DNA of 64,000 nucleotides. Origin: Quatrionicoccus australiensis (lineage in GTDB: Bacteria; Pseudomonadota; Gammaproteobacteria; Burkholderiales; Rhodocyclaceae). The notes under the pieces were generated by a model that was not told the origin of the DNA, ran no database searches, and saw only the letters and a list, made by a program, of their open reading frames with translations. Made by a program: the position numbers and the translations under genes. Shown here piece by piece: positions 9,044-19,444 of the stretch (the first letter of the stretch is position 1; each line of letters begins with the position of its first letter). The stretch is taken from assembly GCF_020510525.1 (NCBI RefSeq), contig NZ_CP075188.1, positions 3,906,001 through 3,970,000 on the forward strand. The letters run 5' to 3'.

Positions 9044-10476
9044 GCTTTGCCTTCGCCGGCCGCGGGCTGTTGCCAGCCGCCGCCCAGCGCCTTGTAGAGA
9101 GTGATCAGACTGGTCAGCACCGTCGTTTCGGCACTCGCCAGGTTGTCTTCGGCGATCAGCCGGGTACGTTCGGTTTCCAGCACCTTCTGGAAGTCGGCGA
9201 GACCGGACTCGTACTGGCTGCGCGCCAGCAGTGCGGCGTTCTTGGCCGCTTCCGCCGCGGCGCGCCGGGCGCTTACCCGCTCGCGGGCCTGCGCGTAGGC
9301 ATAGAGGCTGTTTTCGATTTCTTCCAGCGCGGTCAACACTGCGGATTCGTAGGAAATCAGCGCCTGCTCCTGCACCGCGTTCTGGATTTCGACCTGGGCG
9401 CGCAGTCGACCGCCGTCGAACAGCGTCGCTGCGAGCGAACCGGCCAGCGAGCGCGCCAAGGTGCCGCTGCCGCCCAGCGCCGACAGGCCGTAAGCCTGCC
9501 AGCCGAAGCTGCCGGACAGCGTCAGGCTGGGGAAGCGCGCCGCGACTTTTTGCCCGACGCGCGCCGTTTCGGCGGCCAGCGTGCGCTCGGCGGCGACCAG
9601 ATCCGGGCGCTGGCGCAGCACGTCGGCCGGGATGCCGGCGGCGACGCTATCCGGCGCTTCCGGCAAGGGCTTGGTCGCGGCGAGTTCGGCCTGCAGCGCG
9701 CCGGGTTGCCGGCCGAGCAGGATGGCGAGCCGGTTTTCGGCGGCGACCAGACCGTTCTGCAGATCGGGAATGCTCGCCCGCGTCTGCTCGCGCGTCGTGC
9801 GCGCCTGCTCGACGTCGAGACTGCTCGCCAGCCCGGCCTCGTTGCGCCATTGCGTGATCTGCAGGGTTTCCGCCTGACTGGCCAGATTGGCGCGGGCAAT
9901 CGCCAGACGCTGCTGGTAGCCGCGCAGTTCGACGTAATTGCGCGCCACTTCGGCGACCAGCGACACGCGCGTGTTGTCGAGGCTGGCCTGACTGGCCGCG
10001 AGATCGGCATTGGCCGCCTCGATGCCGCGCCGCGTGCCGCCGAACAGGTCAAGCTCCCAGCTGGCGTCGAATCCGGCCTGGTACAGCGTGTTGACCGTCG
10101 CGTTCGGCGCGATCTCGCTGGCGCTCTTGCTGCGCGAAGCGCCGCCCGAGACGCCGACGCTGGGCGCCAGCCCGGCCACCGCCTGACTGCGGCTGGCGCG
10201 GGCCTGACGCAAGCGGGCCTGCGCCGCGCGCAAGTCGAGACTAGATTGCAGCGCGGCCGTGACCAGGCCATCCAGTTGCGGATCGTTCAGTTGCCGCCAC
10301 CAGGTCGCCGGATCGACGGCCGGGGCGGCCATGGCGGCCGGTTCGGCGCGCAGCCAGGCTTGTGGCAGGCGCAGTTCGGGCAGGCGGTAATCCGGCCCGA
10401 CCAGCGGCTGCAGCAGCGAGCAACCGCCGAGCAAAATGGAAAGGCTGGCGGCCAGCAGGGTTTGTCGGTATTTCAT
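9040..10476 (-). CDS. TolC/NodT-family outer-membrane efflux lipoprotein
   Basis: A 478-residue outer-membrane factor. The signal peptide ends in a lipobox (LLGGC, Cys at about 19), giving a lipid-anchored NodT-type channel. Two OEP repeats follow, with long amphipathic helices (RAAQARLRQARASRSQAVAG and the matching second copy) and the family GIPADVLRQRPDL motif in the second half. It forms the outer-membrane exit duct for the adjoining MacA-like/ATPase/permease pump; its stop overlaps the adaptor start. The gap to the upstream hydrolase is about 90 bases. Confidence 0.92.
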   Translation of the reverse strand: MKYRQTLLAASLSILLGGCSLLQPLVGPDYRLPELRLPQAWLRAEPAAMAAPAVDPATWWRQLNDPQLDGLVTAALQSSLDLRAAQARLRQARASRSQAVAGLAPSVGVSGGASRSKSASEIAPNATVNTLYQAGFDASWELDLFGGTRRGIEAANADLAASQASLDNTRVSLVAEVARNYVELRGYQQRLAIARANLASQAETLQITQWRNEAGLASSLDVEQARTTREQTRASIPDLQNGLVAAENRLAILLGRQPGALQAELAATKPLPEAPDSVAAGIPADVLRQRPDLVAAERTLAAETARVGQKVAARFPSLTLSGSFGWQAYGLSALGGSGTLARSLAGSLAATLFDGGRLRAQVEIQNAVQEQALISYESAVLTALEEIENSLYAYAQARERVSARRAAAEAAKNAALLARSQYESGLADFQKVLETERTRLIAEDNLASAETTVLTSLITLYKALGGGWQQPAAGEGKA

Positions 10477-10569
10477 GATTCAGTCAGGCAAGGTCGAAGG
10501 CGTATTTTCCGGATGCGAGCGCGCTGCCGGACGGGTACGGATGTAAATCCGGGTAAAGACGCCGGCATC

Positions 10570-11796
10570 TCATTTGTGCCGCAACTCGCCGAGATCGCCC
10601 AGCCAGCGCTCGGCATCGCGCTCCAGCCACTCGCCGGCAAGCGCATCGCGGCGCAGGATGGCATCGAGAAAAGCGACGCTGACGCGCTGCACGGCGACCG
10701 CATGCCGCGGGTTATCCGCCGATGCCTGCCGGCTCATGCCGGCACTGCCCGGCCGCTCGCCTGCACCACCGCCCATCCCGCCGCCGGGACCACCCTGACC
10801 GCCACCCGGACCGCCTCTCGAGCGGCCGCCGGCATCGGCCCGAGGCGCATCTGCCGCGTCATCCGGCCCGCCGCCGCGCCGGGCATCACCCGACAAGGCG
10901 CGGTGCGAACCACCGGCGAGCAGCAACAGGTATTTGTCGCCGGCCGGCATGTAGGTATAGGGCGCCGTGCGCACACTCAGCGCCGTCACGACGCCGAAGC
11001 TGTCGCTGTCTTCGCTTGCCGTCGCAAGCAGCACCGGCAGGTGAACATCGCTGAAACGCCGCGCCAGACCCGCGCCGGCACTGGCATAGGGACTGATCAC
11101 GATGGCCGCGCGCGGCGTCTGCGGCAATGCCGGCAGAACCACGCCGGGCACCTTTTCGCCGGCCAGCGCCTGCACCGTCTGGGCGCCGAGATCGTAGCCG
11201 GCAAATACGAGCTGCGCCGTATCGATACGGTCATACGGCGCTTCCCGCCGGTCGACCCGCTTTTTGAGCTCAAAAAGCACGCTGCCAACCGCACGCAAGC
11301 GCTCGTTGAGCGCTGCCGTTGCGTAGTTCTCGCGCGCCAGCGCCGTGTAATCGGCATCCTTGGCATAGCGTCCGGGCATCTGCGCGAAGCGCGGCAATTG
11401 CAGGGCGAGCACCGCGTAACCCGCTTCCGCCCAGGCGCTGCGCCACTGTTTGCCGGCGTCGGCCGGCTCGCCCAGACCGGGCAGATAGACGATCAGCGGA
11501 TGCGTGCCGCTGCCACGCGGCACCAGCAGACTGACCGGGACAGGCGCGGGCGCGGCGGGATCGCCGCTCGGCCAAGGCTCGGCCAGGGTATCGAAGCCAT
11601 GCCGGACTTCCGGCTGGTAAGCGCGCTCGGCGTAGCGCTGCACAGCCGCATCTTCGGCCGGCGGCGCCCGGCGCGGTGCGGTGCAGGCACCGAGCAACAG
11701 GCTCATGACGAGCAGCAGCAGGAGCGCAACATGCTCCTGCGGCCGGCCGAAGCCGGGCATCAGCGGAGCATAGGAATAGGACCAGGAAGCGAGCAT
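10570..11796 (-). CDS. Lipoprotein alpha/beta-hydrolase with Gly-rich insertion
   Basis: An envelope-anchored protein of about 408 residues. The N-terminus has a hydrophobic segment and lipobox LLLGAC. The body resembles dienelactone-type alpha/beta hydrolases: PLIVYLPGLGEP near the oxyanion strand, FAGYDLGAQT where the nucleophile elbow is expected (Asp instead of the usual Ser in G-x-S-x-G), and a C-terminal SHR that could hold the catalytic His. A low-complexity Gly/Arg/Pro/Met insertion lies shortly before the C-terminus. ATG 11796 has AAGAAAG upstream; ATG 11760 is an alternative. It lies between the Spy-like and TolC-type genes. The missing Ser suggests it may not be a standard esterase. 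Confidence 0.55.
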   Translation of the reverse strand: MLASWSYSYAPLMPGFGRPQEHVALLLLLVMSLLLGACTAPRRAPPAEDAAVQRYAERAYQPEVRHGFDTLAEPWPSGDPAAPAPVPVSLLVPRGSGTHPLIVYLPGLGEPADAGKQWRSAWAEAGYAVLALQLPRFAQMPGRYAKDADYTALARENYATAALNERLRAVGSVLFELKKRVDRREAPYDRIDTAQLVFAGYDLGAQTVQALAGEKVPGVVLPALPQTPRAAIVISPYASAGAGLARRFSDVHLPVLLATASEDSDSFGVVTALSVRTAPYTYMPAGDKYLLLLAGGSHRALSGDARRGGGPDDAADAPRADAGGRSRGGPGGGQGGPGGGMGGGAGERPGSAGMSRQASADNPRHAVAVQRVSVAFLDAILRRDALAGEWLERDAERWLGDLGELRHK

Positions 11797-11844
11797 GGCG
11801 GCTTTCTTGAAAGAGGTCGGGACGGCGGCAAAACAGGCCTCAGC

Positions 11845-11901
11845 CAGCGGTCGACCGGCCGGAAAGGGCAAAAATCAGGGCTACCGAAGCAGCCCCTGAT
11901 G
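11845..11901. repeat. GGTCGACC repeat plus hairpin between Spy-like and hydrolase genes
   Basis: The intergenic gap holds cagcggtcgaccgg at 11845-11858, followed by an A-rich tail and a hairpin with arms atcaggg and ccctgat (about 11874-11901). The first part matches the repeat seen at 7722, 46032 and 55036. The hairpin lacks a clear U-tract in either direction, so it is more likely an RNA processing or stability element than a terminator. Confidence 0.4.
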
Positions 11902-11932
11902 CTGGCGGCAGCGCACGGCTGCCGTCTGTGTC

Positions 11933-12475
11933 TCAACGCACCGGCGGCGGATTGCGCCCTTCACCGGCCGGACCGCGCGGAACATCTGCCTGCGCCCTGG
12001 TCTCGGCCAGTTGCTTGCGCTGTTCCGGGGTCAGGACGTCGGCAATCTGACGATCCACCTTGACCCGGGCCAGCGCCGACTCGGCAGCCGCCTTGCCGAT
12101 CGCCTCGCTCAGGGCGCGCGCCTTGGCCTCGCTGTAATCAGGCGCGGCAGCCAGCTTGCGCAACTCCTCGTTGGCCTTCTGCTCGGCCTTGGCCCGCTCG
12201 CGCATGGCCGGGGCCTGCGCATGCATGATCTCGAACACCTTGTCGCGCTGCGCCTCGCTCAGATTGAGGCCGCGCAAAGCCAGCATCGGCGACTCCGGCC
12301 CACCCTGCGCCATCCGGTCCATAGCACCAGCCCGCTTGCCATGCGGGCCACGACTCTCCATGCCGGCGCAGTCGCCCTGCGGCCCGGGCGCCGCCGACAC
12401 CGCCAGCGGCACGGCCAGCGCCAGCGCAGCAGCCGCGAGAAAACGTTTCAAAGTGGGGGAGCTGATCTTGTTCAT
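11933..12475 (-). CDS. Spy/CpxP-family periplasmic protein
   Basis: A 180-residue secreted protein starting at ATG 12475, preceded by GAAAGGAAC. The signal peptide (about residues 1-29, Lys-Arg then Ala/Leu-rich, ending VSAAPG) is followed by an all-helical body with the LTxxQ motif (LTPEQRKQL) near the C-terminus and a first motif NLSEAQRDKVFEIM. Spy and CpxP proteins act as periplasmic chaperones or stress sensors, and relatives are called periplasmic heavy-metal sensors. As the first gene of a run ending in the MacAB-TolC-type pump, it suggests the exporter answers an envelope or metal stress. That link is inferred. Confidence 0.75.
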   Translation of the reverse strand: MNKISSPTLKRFLAAAALALAVPLAVSAAPGPQGDCAGMESRGPHGKRAGAMDRMAQGGPESPMLALRGLNLSEAQRDKVFEIMHAQAPAMRERAKAEQKANEELRKLAAAPDYSEAKARALSEAIGKAAAESALARVKVDRQIADVLTPEQRKQLAETRAQADVPRGPAGEGRNPPPVR

Positions 12476-12612
12476 GTCCTGTTCCTTTCGAGGGATAAGC
12501 AAGCCGGCAAAAGCGGCGTTGCGACAGGACGAATACTCTTACCAGCACGGGTTAATGGCGGTTAACGGGCTGTAAATGAACGTAAATGCGGTAAGCAAAC
12601 ATTTCATGGACG

Positions 12613-12645
12613 TAAAAAAAGGCGACTGAATCAGTCGCCTTTTTT
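12613..12645. terminator. Bidirectional rho-independent terminator
   Basis: A 9-bp perfect stem, GGCGACTGA (12621-12629) and TCAGTCGCC (12631-12639), is flanked by an A-run on the left and a T-run on the right. It therefore works on both strands, and as the minus-strand terminator of thiC it sits 25 bases beyond the thiC stop. Confidence 0.88.
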
Positions 12646-12669
12646 GCTGCTTTTTCGCAGTTGACCGTA

Positions 12670-14735
<2,066 letters not shown>

Positions 14736-14866
14736 TGGGTCGCAAGTTACTGGAAACACAGGCAAAATGCAAGGAAGGCCATTCTGCGCTCAAGATTTCT
14801 CGAATCTGGTCGAAATAACGTTACCAAGCGCCAGAATTCAAACGAAAAAGATCAAAGGGGTTTCAG

Positions 14867-16375
14867 ATGCGTCTTCTCACCATTGCCGCCGTCCTGCTCA
14901 GCCTGCCCTTCGCGGCCGGCGCAGCGCCGACCTGGCAGACCATTTCCTCCGAGCCGGGCAAGAAGATCGAGCTCGACCGCACCAGCATCAAGCGCGAAGA
15001 CGGCGACAAGGTGCAGGCACTGGCCCGCGTCATCCTCGACAAGGAGCTGATCGACCAGAAGACCGGCAACAGCTACCGCTTCATCGAGGCCACCACCCGC
15101 TACGACTGTGCCGGGCGCAATGCCAGCACACTCAAGCGCGTCCTCAAGAAGGGCGAAGGCGATGTGGTCCGTGAAGAAAACCTGAAGAGTCCCGACCTGC
15201 CGGTACGTAGCGGCACGCTCGACGATAAGGTGCTGCGCGAAGTCTGCCGGCCGCAGAAGGAAAGCGCTGCCGAACTCGCGCAAAAGGCCAACGAAGCCGC
15301 CGGCCAGCTGAAACAGGCCAACGACGCCCTGCTCCAGAAGCAGCTGGCCAAGACGGAAAAGCCCGCTGCCGCGATCAAGACTGCCGACCAGGGCCAAGCC
15401 GCGGAAGCAACCAAGGTGTCGGAAAGCAGTCCGATTCCGTCGATCCGGCCGAATCTGAAAGCCGCCGCCGAGGCCGCCAAGGAAGCCCCCGCCAAGCAGG
15501 CTGCGCCAGCCCCGGCAGCGCATGCAGCCCCCGCAGCGCATGCTGCACCGGCGGCCCATGCGGCACCGGCGCCTGTCGCACCCAAAGCCGCCATGGTCGT
15601 CGTGCACAGCACCGCCGCAGCCCCCAAGGCGAAAAAGGCAGCGAAGCAGGAAGGCTACATGCTGGAAATCGCGCACAGCGAACCGGCCGTGCAACACGCC
15701 CACATTCACTGGGATTACGAAGGTGCCGGCGGCCCGGAAAACTGGTCCAAGCTCGATCCGAAAAATACGGCCTGTGCCATCGGCCAGCGCCAGTCACCGA
15801 TCGACATCAGGGACGGCATCAAGGTTGACCTCGAACCGATCAAGTTCAACTACCGCCCGTCGACTTTCCGTATCGTCGATAACGGCCACACCGTGCAGGT
15901 TGCCGTCGCCGACAGCTCGATCTCGCTGACCGGCAAGACTTACGAACTGGTGCAATTCCACTTCCACCGTCCGTCGGAAGAAAAGGTCAATGGCCAGCGT
16001 TTCGACATGGTCGCCCACCTGGTGCACAAGTCCGACGAAGGCCAGCTCGCCGTCGTTGCCGTGCTGCTTGAGCGGGGCAATGAAAACCCCTTCATCCAGA
16101 CCCTGTGGAACAACATGCCGCTGGAAAAGAATGCCGAAGTGTTGCCGCCCGATCTGGCCATCGACCCGGCCACGCTGCTCCCGTCGAACCGCAGCTATTA
16201 CACCTACATGGGTTCGCTGACCACGCCGCCCTGCTCGGAAGGCGTGCTGTGGCTGGTCATGAAGCAGCCGGTGCAGGTTTCGGCCGAGCAGATCAACATC
16301 TTCAGCCGGCTCTACAAGAACAACGCCCGCCCGATCCAGCCGGCAGCCGGCCGTCTGATCAAGGAAGGTCGTTGA
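14867..16375 (+). CDS. Secreted alpha-carbonic anhydrase with N-terminal CNP1/surface-adhesin-E-like domain
   Basis: A 502-residue periplasmic protein. Signal peptide 1-20; an N-terminal beta domain (about 21-128) with two Cys (81, 127) resembling CNP1/surface-adhesin-E-like modules; a Gln/Ala helix (about 133-165); a disordered Ala-Pro-His linker with six-residue repeats (about 211-240); then a complete alpha-carbonic anhydrase (about 276-500). Zinc ligands are His365, His367 and His384 (QFHFH and AHLVH). QSPIDI (309-314), FHRPSEE and TTPPCSEGV (452-460) are intact, with Cys303-Cys456 as the expected disulfide. It should interconvert CO2 and bicarbonate in the envelope. AAAGGGG precedes ATG 14867. 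It is monocistronic and divergent from thiC. Confidence 0.88.
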   Translation: MRLLTIAAVLLSLPFAAGAAPTWQTISSEPGKKIELDRTSIKREDGDKVQALARVILDKELIDQKTGNSYRFIEATTRYDCAGRNASTLKRVLKKGEGDVVREENLKSPDLPVRSGTLDDKVLREVCRPQKESAAELAQKANEAAGQLKQANDALLQKQLAKTEKPAAAIKTADQGQAAEATKVSESSPIPSIRPNLKAAAEAAKEAPAKQAAPAPAAHAAPAAHAAPAAHAAPAPVAPKAAMVVVHSTAAAPKAKKAAKQEGYMLEIAHSEPAVQHAHIHWDYEGAGGPENWSKLDPKNTACAIGQRQSPIDIRDGIKVDLEPIKFNYRPSTFRIVDNGHTVQVAVADSSISLTGKTYELVQFHFHRPSEEKVNGQRFDMVAHLVHKSDEGQLAVVAVLLERGNENPFIQTLWNNMPLEKNAEVLPPDLAIDPATLLPSNRSYYTYMGSLTTPPCSEGVLWLVMKQPVQVSAEQINIFSRLYKNNARPIQPAAGRLIKEGR

Positions 16376-16394
16376 CCTGAAACAAACGGCGGTG

Positions 16395-16426
16395 GTAACT
16401 TAATGACCGATCAGTCATTAAGTTAC
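16395..16426. promoter_or_regulatory. Palindromic operator adjoining the tetR-family start codon
   Basis: Perfect inverted repeat with 13-base arms, gtaacttaatgac (16395-16407) and gtcattaagttac (16414-16426), with a 6-base centre cgatca. The inner TGACCGATCAGTCA resembles known TetR-family operators. It ends two bases before ATG 16429, so the regulator probably represses its own transcription. No ribosome-binding site separates it from the start codon. Confidence 0.8.
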
Positions 16427-16428
16427 CC

Positions 16429-17070
16429 ATGTCCGTTACCGCACCCCGCAAACGCCGCAAGGAAGCCCGTCCCGCCGAATTGACGGCTGCCGCACTCGGG
16501 CTTTTTGTTGAAAAGGGCTTCGCCGCCACCCGCCTTGAAGATGTCGCCGCCCGCGCCGGGGTTTCCAAGGGCACGCTCTATCTCTACTTCGATAGCAAGG
16601 AAGCCTTGTTCAAGGCGGTGATCCAGGAAGGCATCATCCCGGTGATGCTGGAGAACGAGGAAATTGCCGCCCGCCATACCGGCTGCAGTTTCGAATTGAT
16701 GGAAAAACTGCTCGCCAACTGGTGGAGCAAGATCGGGCAAACCGATTTCGCCGGCATTCCCAAGCTGATGGTGGCCGAAGCGCGCAACTTCCCGGAAGTC
16801 GCCCAGTATTACTACGAAAACGTCATCCGCCGCGGGCGGGCACTGGTCGGTGCAGCGCTGGAGCGCGGCATGGCCAGCGGCGAATTCCGCCAGCTGGACG
16901 TCGAAACGAGCATCGACGTGATCATCGCCCCCATCCTGATGCTGCTGATCTGGCGTTTTTCGCTGGCTTGCTGCCAGAGTGCCGAAGGCGATCCACAGCT
17001 TTATCTGCAGATTCATATCGACCTGCTGCGGCAGGGCCTGCGCAGGCTAGCCCCGGAGACTCAGGTATAA
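16429..17070 (+). CDS. TetR/AcrR-family transcriptional regulator
   Basis: A 213-residue repressor. The N-terminal helix-turn-helix (about residues 15-62) has the family pattern AALGLFVEKGFAATRLEDVA, then AGVSKGTLYLYFDSKEALF. The rest is the helical ligand-binding and dimer domain with a hydrophobic helix near 165-180. It is followed at 17132 by pcm, a rhodanese and a TolC-family outer-membrane gene, so it probably controls that export-linked operon as well as itself through the palindromes at 16395 and 17093. The start at 16429 lacks a Shine-Dalgarno, which suggests a leaderless transcript. The ligand is unknown. Confidence 0.9.
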   Translation: MSVTAPRKRRKEARPAELTAAALGLFVEKGFAATRLEDVAARAGVSKGTLYLYFDSKEALFKAVIQEGIIPVMLENEEIAARHTGCSFELMEKLLANWWSKIGQTDFAGIPKLMVAEARNFPEVAQYYYENVIRRGRALVGAALERGMASGEFRQLDVETSIDVIIAPILMLLIWRFSLACCQSAEGDPQLYLQIHIDLLRQGLRRLAPETQV

Positions 17071-17092
17071 TTTTGCTTTGTCGGAATCACTA

Positions 17093-17110
17093 TATTAGCT
17101 TGTGCTAATA
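17093..17110. promoter_or_regulatory. Inverted repeat in promoter region of pcm-rhodanese-tolC
   Basis: Arms tattagc (17093-17099) and gctaata (17104-17110) around ttgt, 22 bases upstream of the pcm ATG and next to AT-rich promoter-like sequence (tataat at about 17066). It differs in sequence from the palindrome at 16395, so it may bind a different regulator. Confidence 0.45.
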
Positions 17111-17131
17111 TTAAGCCTGCGGAGAACCCCA

Positions 17132-17785
17132 ATGAATATCGAGCAAGCACGCTTCAACATGATCGAACAGCAGATCCGGCCCTGGGAGGTTCTGGATCCG
17201 CAGGTTCTTGACCTGCTTTTTGTCGTCAAGCGCGAGGATTTCGTGCCTGCGGCCTATCGCAACCTGGCTTTCGCCGACATGGAAATCCCGCTCGGCAGCG
17301 GTCAGGTCATGCTGGCACCGCGCGTCGAAGCCAAGCTGCTGCAGGAACTGGGCGTAAAGAAAACCGACAAGGTTCTCGAAATCGGTACCGGCAGCGGTTA
17401 CATGGCTGCCCTGCTGGCCGCCCGCGCCGAACACGTCGTCAGCGTCGAATGCCGCCCGGAGCTGGCCGAAATGGCGCGCCAGAATCTCGAACGCGCCGGC
17501 ATCAGCAATGTCTCGATCGAAGTCTGCGACGGCGCCAACGGCTTTTCCGGCCGCGGCCCCTATGACGCGATTGTCGTTTCCGCCTCTGTTCCGGCCGTTC
17601 CGGAAGCCCTGCTCAAGCAACTGCGCGTCGGTGGCCGCCTGGCCATCACGGTCGGCGAAGCGCCGGTCATGGAAGCCCAGCTGATCACCTGCACCGCTGA
17701 CGGCATCTACAACACGGTCAACCTCTTCGAAACTGTCATTCCGGCGCTGGATGGTACGCCAGCCAAGGCCAACTTCACGTTCTGA
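17132..17785 (+). CDS. pcm: Protein-L-isoaspartate O-methyltransferase
   Basis: A 217-residue SAM-dependent methyltransferase that starts repair of isoaspartyl residues in damaged proteins. The SAM-binding motif I VLEIGTGSGYMAALLA (about residues 79-94), motif II region HVVSVECRPEL and the post-motif PYDAIVVSASV are present. ATG 17132 with GGAGA upstream was chosen; the frame is open to 17102 without a better start. Its stop overlaps the rhodanese ATG (TGATG). Pcm upstream of a TolC-family gene is a common proteobacterial order. Confidence 0.88.
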   Translation: MNIEQARFNMIEQQIRPWEVLDPQVLDLLFVVKREDFVPAAYRNLAFADMEIPLGSGQVMLAPRVEAKLLQELGVKKTDKVLEIGTGSGYMAALLAARAEHVVSVECRPELAEMARQNLERAGISNVSIEVCDGANGFSGRGPYDAIVVSASVPAVPEALLKQLRVGGRLAITVGEAPVMEAQLITCTADGIYNTVNLFETVIPALDGTPAKANFTF

Positions 17786-18108
17786 TGAATCAACTCTCAC
17801 CCCGCCAACTCGCAGAATGGCTGGCCGATGCCAGCCGCCCGCAACCCTTGTTGCTCGACGTACGCGAGGCGTGGGAGTTCGAGCATTGCCAGCTGGCCGA
17901 CTCACTGCACATTCCGATGCATGTGGTGCCGGCCCGTTGTGAAGAGCTGAGTCCGGAGCGCGACATCGTCGTGATCTGTCATCACGGTGGCCGCAGCATG
18001 CAGGTTGCCATGTTTCTCGAACGCCGGGGTTATGGCGCCGTTCATAATTTGTCAGGCGGCGTCGACGCTTGGGCAACCGATGTCGACCCCAGCCTTCGCC
18101 GCTATTGA
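17785..18108 (+). CDS. Single-domain rhodanese-like protein
   Basis: A 107-residue cytoplasmic rhodanese with LLDVREAWEFEHCQL (the CH2A motif) and the active-site loop CHHGGRS, whose Cys (about residue 68) would carry the persulfide. Single-domain rhodaneses move sulfane sulfur to varied acceptors. It is coupled to pcm by an overlapping TGATG and is followed by tolC after 4 bases, so the three genes form an operon. Confidence 0.88.
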   Translation: MNQLSPRQLAEWLADASRPQPLLLDVREAWEFEHCQLADSLHIPMHVVPARCEELSPERDIVVICHHGGRSMQVAMFLERRGYGAVHNLSGGVDAWATDVDPSLRRY

Positions 18109-18112
18109 GGGA

Positions 18113-19444
18113 ATGATGAAAAAACTTGCCTGGCTGATTGTTTCTCCACTGTTCGCGTCGCCGCTCTGCGCAGCCGACCTGATGCAGGTGTATCGCACTG
18201 CGCAGGATAACGATCCGACCTTTGCCGCCGCGCGCTCGGTACTCGATGCCGGCCGCGAAAAGGCACCGCAAGGCCGGGCCGGCCTGCTGCCCAACCTGTC
18301 GCTGTCGGGCAACACGACCTGGAACGACAATGAAATCAGCCAGCATGGTGGCGGCACGCTGGCCAAGCCGCGCTACAACTCGAACGGTTACCAGCTGACC
18401 CTTTCCCAGCCGCTGTTCCGCTGGCAGAACTGGGTCACCTACGACCAGGCCAAGATCCAGGTCGTCCAGGCCGAAGTCAATTTCACGCAGGCCAGACAGG
18501 ATCTGATCCTGCGCGTCGCCCAGGCATATTTCGACGTCAATTACGCAACCGAAAACCTCAAGGCGGTGAAGGCCAACAAGAGCGCCATCGGTCAACAACT
18601 CGAATCGGCCAAAAAGAACTTCGAGGTGGGCACCGCCACCATCACCGACACGCATGAAGCCCAGGCCCGCTTCGACCTCGCCTCGGCGCAGGAAATCGCT
18701 GCCGAAAGCGATCTCGAGGTCAAACAGCATGCGCTGGCTGCCATTCTCGGCAAGGAACCCGGCCTGCTCGCCGTCGTCCGCAAGGATGCGCCGCTGACGC
18801 CGCCGCAGCCGAACGACATGGGCCAGTGGGTCGCCGCTGCCGAAAAGGACAGCCTCGCCGTCCAGGTGCAGCAGGCCAATGCCGACATCGCCGCGCGTGA
18901 ACTGGACAAGCAGCGTGCCGGTCACTATCCGACGCTGGACCTGGTGGCCAACAAGGGCTATTCCAAGTCGTTTCTCCAGACCTACGGTGGTGCCTACGAC
19001 ACTGACTTCCAGAACATCGGCCTGCAACTGAACATCCCGCTCTTCCAGGGCGGTCTGGTCGTTTCCCGCCAGCGCGAGGCAGCCGCCAACCGCACTGCCG
19101 CAGAATCCAGCCTGGAAGCGACGCGCCGCGGCGCGGCCCTGTCTGCCCGCCAGTATTACCTCGGCGTGGTCAATGGTCTGGCGCAGGTGCGCGCCCTGCA
19201 GGCAGCGCTGGTGTCATCGCAATCGGCACTGGAATCGAACAAGCTGGGTTATGAAGTCGGCGTGCGCATCAATATCGATGTGCTCAATGCCGAGAACCAG
19301 GTCTACGTGACCCGCCGCGATCTGGCCAAGGCCACGCTCGACACGCTGATGGCGCAACTGCGCCTGAAGGCTGCGGTCGGCGCACTCGGCGACGACGACG
19401 TCGCGCAGATCAACAGCCTGCTCGACCCGTCCAGCGCGCAATAA
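18113..19444 (+). CDS. tolC: TolC-family outer-membrane channel protein
   Basis: A 443-residue trimeric outer-membrane channel used by type I secretion and drug pumps. The signal peptide (MMKKLAWLIVSPLFASPLCA) is at residues 1-20, followed by DLMQVYRTAQDNDPTFAAA, the TolC N-terminus, and two repeats of coiled-coil and beta strands with GLQLNIPLFQGG between them. Two ATGs (18113 and 18116) follow GAGGGA. It has no lipobox, so it differs from the NodT-type channel at 9040. The 3' end overlaps the convergent waaA gene by 35 bases. No inner-membrane pump is adjacent, fitting a general-purpose TolC. Confidence 0.9.
   Translation: MMKKLAWLIVSPLFASPLCAADLMQVYRTAQDNDPTFAAARSVLDAGREKAPQGRAGLLPNLSLSGNTTWNDNEISQHGGGTLAKPRYNSNGYQLTLSQPLFRWQNWVTYDQAKIQVVQAEVNFTQARQDLILRVAQAYFDVNYATENLKAVKANKSAIGQQLESAKKNFEVGTATITDTHEAQARFDLASAQEIAAESDLEVKQHALAAILGKEPGLLAVVRKDAPLTPPQPNDMGQWVAAAEKDSLAVQVQQANADIAARELDKQRAGHYPTLDLVANKGYSKSFLQTYGGAYDTDFQNIGLQLNIPLFQGGLVVSRQREAAANRTAAESSLEATRRGAALSARQYYLGVVNGLAQVRALQAALVSSQSALESNKLGYEVGVRINIDVLNAENQVYVTRRDLAKATLDTLMAQLRLKAAVGALGDDDVAQINSLLDPSSAQ

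Noticed and set aside
9070..12063. 997-codon plus-strand open frame
   Set aside because: It runs antisense across the TolC-type, hydrolase and Spy-like genes with Arg/Gln/Gly-rich composition typical of a GC-rich shadow frame. The minus-strand genes have clear domains.
17111..19027. 638-codon minus-strand open frame
   Set aside because: Antisense to pcm, rhodanese and tolC; no recognisable domain.
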